Below, piece by piece: positions 24,118-35,356 of a DNA stretch of 64,000 bases. Position numbers and translations under genes: made by a program. Source of the DNA: Eriocheir sinensis. Lineage: Eukaryota; Arthropoda; Malacostraca; Decapoda; Varunidae. Within the stretch, counting starts at the first letter, position 1. The number at the start of each line of letters is the position of its first letter. The stretch covers positions 17,044,663 through 17,108,662 of the forward strand of contig NC_066534.1 of NCBI RefSeq assembly GCF_024679095.1. Reading direction: 5' to 3'. Under the pieces are notes generated by a model. It saw only the letters and a program-made list of their open reading frames with translations, made no database searches and was not told the origin of the DNA.

Positions 24118-25195
24118 CTCTCCCTCTCGTTCTCTTTCTCTCTCCATCTCCCTCCTCCTCCCCTTCTTCCTCTCCCTCTCTCCCTCCTCCTCCTCCTCCT
24201 CCTCCTCCTCTCTCTCACACATTTTTCTATCAAGCTGTCTCAATAACTCTCAAATCTTCTCTCAAAATTCAATTCCAATCGTATTTTCTCTCTCTCGCTC
24301 TCAATATTTTTACGTCATATACTTTTGTCCTTTCATTTCCAAGCGTGACCTTTTCATTCGTTGCTGATGCCCCCCTTTCCTCTCTTTTCTGTTCCCTCTC
24401 TCTTTCCTTCCTGCGTTCCTCCATCCTCTGCTCTTCCTTCCTTCCTACTTCTTCCTCTTTCCATTTTATCTGCGTCCCGTCACTCTCTCTCTTTCCCTTA
24501 CTTCCTTATTCCTTATTTCCTATATCTCACTTTCTTCCAATCTTTTCTCTCCCAGCCTTTTTCTCTGTCCCTCTTTCTCTTTCCTCTCTTTCTCCTTCTT
24601 TCCCTCCCTTGCCTCTTTTATCTCCTTTCCAGTCTCATATCTTGTCAGTTCTCTTCTTTCCTTTCCTTGCTATTTCCTCCTCTCTTTGTGCCTCTTCTTC
24701 TTTATCTTCCATATTTTACCATTCCCTTCCTCTTTCTTGTATCTTGCTTTCCTCTTTTACTTTATTTTGTAATCCTCTTCTTTCCCTTACTCTCCCTTTT
24801 CTTCCTCTGTTCCCCCTTTCTCCTCCTCTTTTTTCCTTCCTCTAATCTCCACATCTCCTTTCTCTCACTTTCCTTCCTCTATTTCGCTTTCTTTCCATTC
24901 TCTTTCATTCCCCTTCATCATGTTCCTATTCATTTTCCTTCTTCTATTCCACCTTTCCCATTGCTCTTTTCCCTTTCATTCCTCTCCACCTGTTCCTAAT
25001 CTTTCCTCTTTCTTTGCTCCACCTTTCTCTCCACTCTCACCCATTCTTTCAGTTCTTAATTTTTTCCTCTTCTTATTCTTCTTCCACTATTTCATCTTTC
25101 TCCGTTATTTTCTCTTACCCATCATCACTTGTCCCTACTATGCTTCCTTCCTCTACCTCTATACCACCTTAGTCTTGCCTCTCTCTAGTCACCTG
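24085..25195. other. (GT)n tract followed by a pyrimidine-rich block
   Basis: GT at about 24085-24112, (CTC)n near 24184-24215, then about 1 kb of C/T-rich sequence up to the Robo exon donor. Read on the transcribed minus strand this is purine-rich intron. Confidence 0.7.
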
Positions 25196-25206
25196 TCCGT
25201 ACTCAC

Positions 25207-25354
25207 CTGTCGTCGAGGGTGAGGGGGTGACCGTCCTTAGTCCACGATACCAGGGGCTCCGGGTGGCCGCGTGGGGGGGAACAATCCAGCACGGCGCGCT
25301 CCCCGGCCACCACGCGCGCCCCTGACGGTGACGCGCGGAAGTCCTCACGAAGAA
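25207..25354 (-). CDS. robo: Internal exon of a Roundabout (Robo) receptor: first half of Ig domain 2
   Basis: One internal exon, read right to left. It gives 48 complete codons beginning [11 protein letters not shown] and ending DGHPLTLDD. The preceding split codon makes the leading Val, so the start reads VLREDF, the conserved opening of Robo Ig2. PPRGHPEP followed by SWTKDG is the Robo Ig2 core. The first Ig cysteine is at exon residue 24 (VLDCS) and the Ig tryptophan at residue 37; the partner cysteine must lie in the next exon. Upstream is a pyrimidine-rich acceptor ending cccccag (AG at 25355-25356). Downstream is a consensus donor GTGAGTACGG (25206-25197). The exon enters in phase 1 and leaves in phase 2, and its third codon positions are GC-rich, unlike the flanks. 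Robo is a single-pass neuronal receptor for Slit that controls axon crossing of the midline. The paralogue cannot be told from 48 residues. No stop or frameshift is present, so it need not be a pseudogene, though a lone retained exon cannot be excluded. Confidence 0.85.
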
Positions 25355-25399
25355 CTGGGGGAGGAGAGAAGGGATTGGTTAGAGAGGCGTCAAAGAGTG

Positions 25400-25530
25400 A
25401 TCGGTATCGGTGGGCCGGTATGTAGGTAGGGAGGTAGGTGGGTAATTTGATAGGTTGAGAGGTAAGTAGGTGAGTATGTAGGTAGATAGATGGATGGATA
25501 GATAGACAGATAACTAGGTGTGTAGGTAGA
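25400..25530. repeat. GTAGGTAG/GATAGATA imperfect tetranucleotide repeat
   Basis: GTAG/GGTA words shading into GATA words, in the intron just upstream (gene sense) of the Robo exon. Confidence 0.85.
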
Positions 25531-25568
25531 TAGGTAAAAGAATTGTAGACACGGGAAGGAAAGGACAA

Positions 25569-25690
25569 TATTTTTTTTTTTACAACAAAGGAGACAGCTC
25601 AAGGGCACAAAAAAAGGAAAAAATAATAAAAAAAAATGCCCGCTACTCACTGCTCCTACAAAAAAAGAATCAAGAATCAAGATTAGCAAG
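25569..25690 (+). repeat. Dispersed 'cagctcaaggg' element, fullest copy
   Basis: A poly-T run, then 'acaacaaaggagacagctcaagggc', an A-rich middle, 'atgcccgctactcactgctcc' and an 'aaaaaaagaat' end. Related copies lie near 8504, 31940, 32095 (reversed) and 33063. I recall this as a frequent short dispersed element of crab genomes. It sits about 215 bp upstream (in gene sense) of the Robo exon, that is in its preceding intron. No coding capacity. Confidence 0.65.
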
Positions 25691-25937
25691 GTAGAAAGAG
25701 TTATATCATGTAAGAAGGAAGGTAGATAAGGGCAGATAGATAGATAGATGTCCATAGCTAATCTATACACATATATACATAAAAATTCATTACCAAATAC
25801 AAATGATCTAAACGAGGTGACCAAAAGCTTAAATTTAGAAGTAATCGTATCCACCCTTCCCCAAACCATTACAAAGTTTCCCTTCCATTTCCTTTTTTTT
25901 ATATTTTTTTTATCATACATATATTAACTTTGCCACT

Positions 25938-25942
<5 letters not shown>

Positions 25943-26017
<75 letters not shown>

Positions 26018-26133
26018 ATAGGTATGCAGGTAAAAGCTATAGGCAGCGTGTTAAGGGAGCCTATGCATATTAAAGGGGGGTGGGTGGGGGGGGGGGGAGT
26101 GGACTGGGTCACCTCACCTTTATAATATGTAGG

Positions 26134-26217
<84 letters not shown>
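25943..26217. repeat. Two (CT)n microsatellites, ~70 and ~79 bp
   Basis: CT at about 25943-26012 and 26139-26217. Between them is about 125 bp including a run of G (26077-26098). Confidence 0.97.
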
Positions 26218-26220
<3 letters not shown>

Positions 26221-27840
26221 TGCCTATTTTCTTTCTTTTCATTTCTCGTTTTCTTTCTCCTTCCTTTTATCTCGTTGTTTTATATTTCTCTTCCTTCCTT
26301 CCTTCCTTCCTTCTTTCTCCTCAATAAAGTTCATTTCTCTTCCTTTCTCTTCTTATTATCTCATTTTTTCTTGCCTTCTTCCTTCCTTTCTTTTCTACTG
26401 TAAGGCTAATCTCTTTTTTGCTCTTCCTTCCTTCGTTCTTTTCTTCTTTCTCTCCTTTGTTAATTGTTTCCCTCGTTCCCTCTTCTTCCTTTCTCTTTTT
26501 TTTCTATCTTCTCTTTTTCCCCTTCAATTTCTTCTGTCTACCTCTTCCCTTCTTGTATATTCCCTTTTCTCCCCCTTTTCTTCATTTCCTTCTACGTCCA
26601 ACTTCTACATCTTTCCTTGTTCTCCTTCTCTGAACCCTTCCTTCCTTCCTTCTTTATTTCTGTATTTCTCTCCCTCCTGTCTTTCCTCTCCTTTATACCC
26701 AACATCTTTTCTTTCCCTTCCCCTTACTAATATCTACACTCCCATTATTATCCCTATCTTTTATGCTCTTCCTCCCTTCTTCTTTATTCCTCCTACCCTT
26801 CTTCCTTTCCTCCTCCAATCCCATATTTTTCAACGCCGTCTCATATCCTTGCTCTCTCTCTCTCCCTCTCTCTCTTTCTTTCTCTCCCCTTCTTTTTTAT
26901 GAATCTTTACCTCCTTTCTTCCTGTTTTCCTTATTGTTTTTCTTTTATCCCTTACCTCTTTAAGTAACTCTTCTATCTTTCGTCTTTAAATGCCTTCTTT
27001 CCATTCCTTTCAAACTTCCTATATTTCCTCTTTCAATATCTTTACTTTCTTTCTTTCTTGCTTGCTTTTTCTTCCTCTCCTATTTCCATCATCTTTCTTT
27101 CACTCCTTCCTTCAGACTTTCCATTCTCATATCTCCTTTTTCGTTTCCTTTTCACCTCTTCAAACTTTCAATTTTTTTTTCTTTCTTTTCTCATATATTT
27201 TTCGTCCATTCTTTGACCCTTTCGCCAATTTTTCTCTTCTTCCCATTTCTTCTCTTTCCCTTTCCTCACCTTTTCCATCCCTCCTTCTGTTCTTCCCTTC
27301 TATTCTTATCTTCTACTTCCATCCGATTCGACGTCCTCCCATCTCTATCCTCCTCCTTGCCTGGCTTTTTTATTTCTTCCTAAATACCTCTGTCTTTTCT
27401 TATTTTTTTCTAATCTTACCTTATTCTTCCATTCCCATCTTCATTATTTCCTTTCAGTCATAACCTCGTCTTTCCCTCTCGCCTCTCCTCCATCCCTTCT
27501 TCTATCCCTCTCTTCTTCCATCCTCTATCATCTTTTCCTTTCCTCCCTATCTTCTGTTTCACTCCTAACCACCTTTTTCCTTCTATCCCTTCCACTCTCC
27601 CTCACTGTGTCTTTCCTTCCCTCTTTAACTCTGTCCCTCTCTTCTTTCTTTCTCCTTCCTTCTGTCCATTCCCTCCCTGCCGCCCTCCTTCCCTCCTTCT
27701 CTTCTTTCTCCCTGTGTCATCTCTTCTCCTTTCCTACCTTCCTTCTGCCCCTTCCCTCGTGACCCTCTCCCTCCCCGCCGCCCTCCCTCGCTCACTCTGT
27801 CCTTCCCTCCCTCTCTTCCTTCTTCCTTTATATACATCGT
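26218..27840. other. 1.6-kb pyrimidine-rich block, no gene seen
   Basis: CTTCC/TTTC words almost without G on the plus strand. The frames are leucine/serine/phenylalanine-rich by composition. The bias reverses sharply near 27840-27940. Confidence 0.7.
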
Positions 27841-27899
27841 TAAGGCCAAGGAGACAGGCAACGCAAACTGGGATGAAAATAATGAATCTTAAGTTGCGT

Positions 27900-28063
27900 C
27901 GAGAAAAGGAAATTGAACGTGAAAAGTGACATGCTGTTAAGGAGGAAGGAAAGAAAGGAGAGAGGGAAGGAGAAGGAAGAGGAGGAGGAGGAGGAGGAGG
28001 AGAGAGGCAATAAGAGAGGAAGGGACGGAAGTAGAATAAAGAAGGTTGGAAAAAAATGGGAAA

Positions 28064-28105
<42 letters not shown>

Positions 28106-28212
28106 TGAGAATGACAAGAAAAGGTGGATAGAGAGGAGGAGGAGGAGGAGGAGGAGGAAGACACGGGAGAAGAGGAATAAATAAGAAATAAATAATAATA
28201 TACCAAAACACA

Positions 28213-28251
<39 letters not shown>
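27900..28251. repeat. Purine-rich start of block with (GGA)n, (GA)n and (CT)n
   Basis: GGA runs near 27978-28001 and 28134-28156, GA at about 28067-28100 and CT at 28216-28251. Confidence 0.9.
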
Positions 28252-28254
<3 letters not shown>

Positions 28255-28539
28255 CCCCTCACCCCCACACACACACTCTTAAAATGCAGAACAGAACCAT
28301 TACAAGATTAATAAAAGAGACGCCATCCACATTATCTATACACATAAAGATGAAGAGATAAACACAGAAAGAAGCGTAACAACGACGAGTCTGACGGAAC
28401 AAAGAAATATCAGGTTACACGAAAATATATGAAGGAGTAAAACAGCGGCGAGTCAACAAAACAGACGCTACAAAGAACCCATTATCGTAAATATGCGTGA
28501 CGCGGCGTTTGTAATGAGAGATGCAAATGAACACGAGCA

Positions 28540-29095
28540 GCGAAGTAAGGAAGAGAGGGAAGGAAGGATGGATGGAGGAGGAGGAGAAGTAGGGTAAAAG
28601 AAGAAGGATATGTGGATTAAGCGGAATAGAGAATAATGAAAACATGGATAGGAAATAGAGAAAAGAAGTTGATGAAGGAGAAGAAAGGAAGAAAGAGAAT
28701 AAAAGGAAGGAAGGAGGAGGAGGAGAAGTAGGGTAAAAGAAGAAGGATATGTGGATTAAGCGGAATAGAGAATAATGAAAACATGGATAGGAAATAGAGA
28801 AAAGAAGTTGATGAAGGAGAAGAAAGGAAGAACAAGAGTAAAAGGAAGGAAGGAGGAGGAGGAGAAGTAGGGTAAAAGAAGAAGGGTATGTGGATTAAGC
28901 GGAATAGAAAATAATGAAAACATGGATAGGAAATAGAGAAAAGAAGTTGATGAAGGAGAAGAAAGGAAGAAAGAGAATAAAAGGAAGGAAGGAGGAGGAG
29001 GAGAAGTAGGGTAAAAGAAGAAGGGTATGTGGATTAAGCGGAATAGAGAATAATGAAAACATGGATAGGAAATAGAGAAAAGAAATCGATTAAGC
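28540..29095. repeat. Tandem array, 139-bp unit, 4 copies
   Basis: 'tgtggattaagcggaatag' occurs at 28611, 28750, 28889 and 29028, each step 139 bp. Units are purine-rich and nearly identical, which suggests recent amplification. More diverged units continue to about 29460 ('tgtggatttaccggaataag'). Confidence 0.9.
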
Positions 29096-29439
29096 AGAAG
29101 AAGGAAAGAACAAAATTAAGTAAAAGGATTGCCATGTCGAGAGAAAGGAAGGAGACAGTGAACTTGAGTAAAGACATAGATAAAAAGAAGGTAAGGATTA
29201 GGAAATAGGAGGAAAGAAATCGATTAAAGAGATGAAAGAAAGAATAAGAAAGAAAAAAAAGGCGAAGTAAGAGGATTGCGAAAGCGGAAGGAAAGGAAAA
29301 GGAAAAAGAGGAAAAAATGTAGCAAAATAAGAATATGCTTGATGACTGAGCGGAATAAATAAGGAAGAATTTGAATAAGGATAAAAGGACGAAAACTGAT
29401 TAAACGAACATGTGGATTTACCGGAATAAGTAGGAACGA

Positions 29440-29725
29440 GAAATACGAATAGGGAGACGGAAGAAAAAGTAGATTAACGAAACGGAAAGAAGAACAATAT
29501 AAAATGACGTTGTGTATGAGTGTTAACGTAAAAAAGAACAGGATAACAGGAAATAAAACATACATATAACGACTGACTAAACAGAGAACGAGGAAGAAGT
29601 AGATTAAAGAAAAGGAAAGAAGAACAATTTAAAATGAAGTTGTGTATGAGTGTTAACGTAAAAAAAAGAGCAGGATAACAGGAAATAAAACATACAGATA
29701 ATGACTGACTAAACGCAGAACGAGG
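29440..29725. repeat. Tandem duplication, 130-bp unit
   Basis: 'gtgtatgagtgttaacgta' occurs near 29511 and 29641. 'aggataacaggaaataaaac' and 'gactgactaaac' follow in both copies. It lies inside the purine-rich block and is distinct in sequence from the 139-bp unit. Confidence 0.85.
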
Positions 29726-30491
29726 AAGAACAAGAAAAATGAATAGAGTGTGAATAGTCAGCGGGAAAAAATGCGAGAAAAGGTGAGATTAAAGAAAGAA
29801 AAACAAGGAAAATTAATAGAGTGCGAATGAAGGAAATGAGAGAAAAAGTGAGATTAAAGAAAGAAGAAAGCAACGGAATACGAGAAGAGCAAAAAATATG
29901 ATGATTAGAAAAACGGGTAATGAAAAAGCAATGAAATGATAAATAGAATAATATGAGAACTTGATATAAAAGAGAGACAAGATAGGGAGAAAAAAAAGAA
30001 AGTACGGTTGGAGAAAAGTAAATTAATATAAAAAAAATACTCAAGATAGAAAAATATGAAGGAGGAAATGAAACGCTAAGAGATATGAGAAACACACGGG
30101 GTAAAAAGTAAGGAAATGAAGGAAAAAAGAGGGGAAAAAAAGTAGGAAAGGAAGTCAACAAGAAAGAAGTAAGAAAGCAAAGATATGAAAACCCGACGAA
30201 AGAAAAAAAAACAATACAGGAAAAGAAAGAGAAATGGAAAACACGTGGAGAGAGAAAACAAAAACTACGAAAAAAGGAGAAAAAGAAGAAAAAAGTTAGC
30301 AGAAAGAGAAGGAAACATAGAAACCACATCAGGAGTAAAAATAAAAAAAACATGAAAAAAATACCAAAAAAAGGGAAAAAAACGAAAAAGCGAGAAGGGG
30401 AGACCAAAAAAAAAAAAAAAAAAAAAAAGCAAAATGACTGATCAATATTTATGAGAACGTCAAGATAACAGGAACGTGTGAAAATGTGATG

Positions 30492-30589
<98 letters not shown>

Positions 30590-31500
30590 GGGGAGATTGA
30601 GTCATCCATCACCTTAAAAGAGAAAAATGACCCTTCCACCGTGCATGTATAAGGGCGAGGTATACATATGCATAGGTGGGGGAGGGAGGGGGGGGAGGGG
30701 GGGAGTGAGTGAGATATAGGGAGAGAAGGAAAAAATGGAGGGAGGAAAAAAAATGGGAGGTACTGCAAAGGTAGGAAAGGAAGGAAAAGGAAAGGAGAGG
30801 AAGGAAGGAAGTGAAGGAAAGGCAAAGAGAGAAAGTGGATGATGAAGAAATTATGTGAAAGTGGAAGAGAAAGTGTGGATAGAAGGGAGAGTGGAAAATG
30901 GTTGGACTGAAAAGGAAGAGTGAGGAAGGAGAAAAGAACGAAAAAACTAAAGAACATGGGAAAGGAACAGGATGAAAGGGAGAGAGAGTAGGATGAGTTT
31001 AAGAAAAGAGGATAAAGGAGAATATATAATAACTAGGTAGGAAGGAAAGGTAACAGAGGAAAGGGAATAGGAGGAAGGGGAATGAAGAGAAAATAGAAGA
31101 GGGAGGGATGGGAAGGAAGATGAGAGAAAGTTTAGATAGAGATAAAAAGAGGATAAAGGAAAAGAAGGAACTGAATAGGAGGGAAAAGGGATAGGGAGGG
31201 AAGAGAAAAGAAGGAAAAAAGAGAAGAAGGAAAGGAAGCAAAGGGGAAAAGGGGAGGAGAGGAGAACAGAGGAAAAGAAAGAACTGAATAGGAACGAAAA
31301 CATGAGAAAGGAAAGGGAATTAAGGGAAGGAAAAATATGGAAAAAGGGAAAAGAAAAAAAGGATGGGATGGAGGAAGAAGGTAAAAGACAGAGAAGAGGC
31401 GAGGGAAAAGGATTGGGATAAAGAAATAAATGAATAGGAACGAAAGAAAAAGAGGGAGAGAAAGTATTGAAAAAGAGAAAAAAAAGAGAAATGAAGGGCT

Positions 31501-31541
<41 letters not shown>
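29726..31541. other. Purine-rich (A-rich) block with two (GA)n tracts
   Basis: AAAGAAA/GGAAAG sequence; poly-A near 30407-30428; pure GA at about 30496-30587 and 31502-31541. No gene. Very long minus-strand frames here are phenylalanine/serine/leucine low complexity. Confidence 0.75.
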
Positions 31542-31543
<2 letters not shown>

Positions 31544-31939
31544 GATAGATGCCGGCGGTTTTAATCATCGGGAAATTCTCCTCTGACTCTATTTTTTTTT
31601 GCCTCGTCTTATAATTATTCAGATCAAAGAGACCTTTTTTGTGGCCATTGATATTTTTAGCTGTTTTGGATGATTCGTCTCTCTCTCTCTCTCTCTCAAC
31701 CGTTTTTTTCGGCGCGAGTTAATGAGATCTCAGAATGCTTTTTTTTTCTTCTTCTTTTTTTTTTCTTCTTTTAATACACCAAAATGAAAGGGGAAAAAAT
31801 GGTGGTTAGTTTTTCTTAATAGTTTTTCTCTCATGTCGAAATGGAAGAAAAGATATTGCTTGTGTTTTTTTTTTCTACTAATATTTATGCATCAAATATA
31901 TATATGAATGTATGTGTGTATGTATGTATGTATGTATAT

Positions 31940-32140
31940 GTTTTTTAGAGTAAAGGACGCTGCTCAAGGGTATGTATGTATGAATGTATGTATGTATGTA
32001 TGAATGTATGTATGTATGTATGTATGTTTGTATGTATGTATGAATATATGTATGGAGGTGCTGTATGTATGTATGTATGTTTTGGGGGGGTCTTCATTTT
32101 TTTTCTTACCCTTAGCTGCCTCCTTTACTATAAAAAATGT
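31940..32140. repeat. Inverted 'cagctcaaggg' element arms around a (TATG)n tract
   Basis: The left arm (about 31940-31972) reads 'ttttttagagtaaaggacgctgctcaaggg'. The right arm (about 32095-32138) is the element head on the opposite strand, ending 'agctgcctcctttactataaaaaa'. Between them is (TATG)n with TGAA interruptions. The tract also begins left of the arm, from about 31908. The arms could form a hairpin with a loop of roughly 130 bp. Confidence 0.55.
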
Positions 32141-32231
32141 ATGTATATTCGTATGTACAGGTATGTAAAGGGTCATTATATTTCAATGATAATTAATAAC
32201 AAATAAATGGGTTTGGGCTCATCATAACATG

Positions 32232-32945
32232 CGTATAACAGATGGACAAAGAGAGTAACGAGGCATCGACTAAGGCGTTATAGAAGTCAGGGCGGATAGA
32301 GAACCAGGTGGGGAGATGAACTTACTATATAGAGCATTTACCGGACCTGAACAACCAAAGAGTATCGACTAAGGCGCTATAGATTCTAGTCAGGGCGGAT
32401 AAAGAACCAGATAGGGAGATGAACTTATTATATAGAGCATTTACCGGACCTGAACAACCAAAGAGTATCGACTAAGGCGCTATAGATTCTAGTCAGGGCG
32501 GATAAAGAACCAGATAGGGAGATGAACTTACTATATAGAGCATTTACCGGACCTGAACAACCAAAGAGTATTGACTAAGACACTATAGAAGTCAGGGCGG
32601 ATAAAGAACCAGATAGGGAGATGAACTTACTATATAGAGCATTTACCGGACCTGAACAACCAAAGAGTATTGACTAAGGCGCTATAGATTCTAGTCAGGG
32701 CGGATAAAGAACCAGGTAGGGAGATGAACTTCTTATATAGAGCATTTACCGGACCGGAACAACCAAAGAGTATCGACAGAGGCGCTATAGATTCTAGTCA
32801 GGGCGGATGTAGAACCAGATAGGGAGATGAACTTACTATATAGAGCATTTACCGGACCTGAACAACCAAAGAGTATCGACTAAGGCGCTATAGAAGTCAG
32901 GGTGGATAGGAAGCCAGGTAAGGAGACGAACTTAAAACATCTACC
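32232..32945. repeat. Tandem array, 103-bp unit, about 7 copies
   Basis: 'agtatcgactaagg' or close variants start at 32361, 32464, 32567, 32666, 32769 and 32872, with one unit shorter by about 4 bp. Each unit holds 'gtcagggcggataaagaacc', 'gagatgaacttactatatag' and 'catttaccggacctgaac'. Units are highly similar. No conserved open frame. Confidence 0.92.
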
Positions 32946-33062
32946 TGCCCAAGATGGAGTACACTAACAATAAACGGAGAGATGGTTAGGGATGTTAGGA
33001 AAGGCCTCGTGTAGTGGTCTAGTATTTGCTGAAGGTGATGATAACGATGACGATGAAGATGA

Positions 33063-33180
33063 TTTTTTTTACGGTAAAGGAAACAGCTCAAGGACACACA
33101 CACAAAAGAAAACAATAATGAAAAAAAAACCCAGCAAATCATTTCTCCTATAAAAAGAGTTATAAAAAGAGAGATAATGA
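33063..33180 (+). repeat. Dispersed 'cagctcaaggg' element copy
   Basis: 'ttttttttacggtaaaggaaacagctcaagga' is followed by a short CA run, an A-rich middle and 'atttctcctataaaaagagtt'. The layout matches the copy at 25569, with the 3' part diverged. It sits just right of the 103-bp tandem array. Confidence 0.65.
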
Positions 33181-33356
33181 TGATGATAATGATAATGTAT
33201 AAATGATAAAGCACTCAATTATTCCTCTGTTACTTGTCTTCTTCCTCCTTCTCCTCCTCGTTTTCCTCTCCTTCATCCTCCTCCTCCTCCTCTTCTTTTT
33301 AAACATATTCCTGGGACTCCATTTGTTGCTCATTTCAGCTTGCATTAGAATCCCTT

Positions 33357-33470
33357 CCTTTCTTTACCCTTCCTTCCCTTATCCTTCCTTCCCTTATCCT
33401 TCCTTCCCTTACCCTTCCTTCCCTTATCCTTCCTTCCCTTACCCTTCCTTCCCTTATCTTTCCATATTTC
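33357..33470. repeat. 15-bp minisatellite, about 7 copies
   Basis: The unit 'cttccttcccttatc', alternating with 'cttccttcccttacc', is repeated head to tail. All pyrimidine except one A per unit. Confidence 0.88.
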
Positions 33471-33643
33471 TCATTTCCTCCCCTTCTCATCCTTCCCTCC
33501 TTCCCTTCCTCTCTCTCTCTCTCCCTACCTACCCACTCTCCCTCCCTTCCTTAATACCTCACTTCTTATGAACATGTACCAACGTGTTAAGAGTACAGAG
33601 TAATTACAAGCCTTAGTATATAACGAAGAGAGAGAGAGGAAGG

Positions 33644-33994
<351 letters not shown>

Positions 33995-34086
33995 TAAATG
34001 GACCGTGACCCAGGGAGCAGCGAAGATAAAAAGTGAAAGGAGTCAAAAGGAGTGTCAGAAGGAGAATTGAAAGGGAGAGTGAGTCT

Positions 34087-34806
34087 TCAGGGAGCAAGTG
34101 CTGTGCTCCCTCTTGGAGAAATACCTTGAGGAAGGGAGAGGGAGGGAGGGAGAGAGGAGATGGGGGAGGGTAAGGAAGGTAGGAAGGAGATGAAGGAGAA
34201 AGGGAGGGAGAGGGAAGGAGGGTAAGGGAAGAAAGGAGGAAGGAGGTTGAAGAGAGAGGGAGGGAGAGGGAAGGAGGGTGAGGTAGGATGAGGAAAGAAG
34301 GAAGGAGGTGAAGGAAGGGAGGAAGAGGAAAGGTGTGTAAGGGAAAGTAGAGAAACGGAGAGGAGGGAGAGGAAGGTGGAGAAAGCAGGAGGAAGGGAGA
34401 AGGAAATGGAGAAGATAGAAGAAGGACAGGAGGTAGAGGGAGGGAGGGAGGAAAGGAGGGAGAAGGGGAGAAAACTAGAGGAGAAAAGGAAAAGGAAGGA
34501 GTGAAGAAGGGTGGTAGAGGGAGGATTAGTGAGGAAGGAAGAGAGAGAGAAAGAGGGAGGGAGGATGGAGGAAGGGGTGAGGAGGGAAGGGGTGCGGGGG
34601 GAGAGGTGGAGGGAGGAAGGATGGAGGAGACCTGGAGGTAACTTGATTAAGATGTTTACGACCTGGAGGAATGAGGTTACCTTGAGTGGGGTGGGCAGGT
34701 GAGTGAGTGGGGGAAGGGGGGAGGGGGTGTTACAGGGAGGGGGTGTTAGAGGAGCAGGAGGGGAGGGGGCAGGAGGGGGAGGGGGGAGCACACACAAACA
34801 AACAAA

Positions 34807-34852
<46 letters not shown>
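34087..34852. other. Purine/G-rich block ending in (CA)n
   Basis: GGAGGGAGG sequence; 34700-34795 has many GGGG runs; CA at about 34812-34852. An 8-bp hairpin, agggagca/tgctccct, sits at about 34090-34112. Confidence 0.7.
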
Positions 34853-34854
<2 letters not shown>

Positions 34855-35139
34855 ATATCAGACATTAAGGAAAAAAAAAAGAAACTCGAGACATAAAAAA
34901 GGAAGAAAATGAAAAAGATATTGAGAAGGAAAAATTAAAGAAAATAAGAAAAAAAAAGAAACGAATAGACATTAAAAGGAAAAGGAAAAGAAAAAAATAA
35001 TTAAGAAGCATAAAAGAAAAAAAAATAAGGAAAAAACAAAAAGAAATAAAAAAAGAAAACACGGGAAACTATCAAGAAAAAGAAAAAAAAAAGAAGAAAT
35101 TAAATGGACGCTTTTAGGGAATTAAAATCTGAAGTATGA

Positions 35140-35356
35140 GAAGAGGGGGGGAGGGGGGTAGTGAAGGGGGAGGGGGCAGAGATAGGGGGGGAGGGGGGTA
35201 GTGAGGGGGGAGGGGGGTAGTGAGGGGGGAGGGGGCAGAGATAGGGGGGGAGGGGGGGAGGGGGTAAGGGCATGGAATGTTTATGAGGACGAGCTAAACT
35301 TCTTCTTTTTCTTCTTCTTCTTCTTCTTCTTCTTCTTCTTCTTCTTCTTCTTCTTT
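35140..35356. repeat. G-run repeat followed by (TTC)n
   Basis: 'ggggggaggggggtagtg' and 'agggggcagagatag' alternate two to three times (35145-35270), a strong G-quadruplex candidate. A (TTC)n run of about 55 bp follows (35300-35355). Confidence 0.85.

Noticed and set aside
29709..30605. 298-codon open frame on the minus strand
   Set aside because: Reverse of an A/purine-rich block with (GA)n; the apparent hydrophobic membrane protein is a composition artefact.
34090..34112. agggagca/tgctccct hairpin, considered as a terminator or microRNA precursor
   Set aside because: The stem is only 8 bp, too short for either, inside a GGGA-rich block.
34087..34851. 254-codon open frame on the minus strand, proline/serine-rich
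   Set aside because: Complement of a GGAGGGA block ending in (CA)n; no conserved motif.
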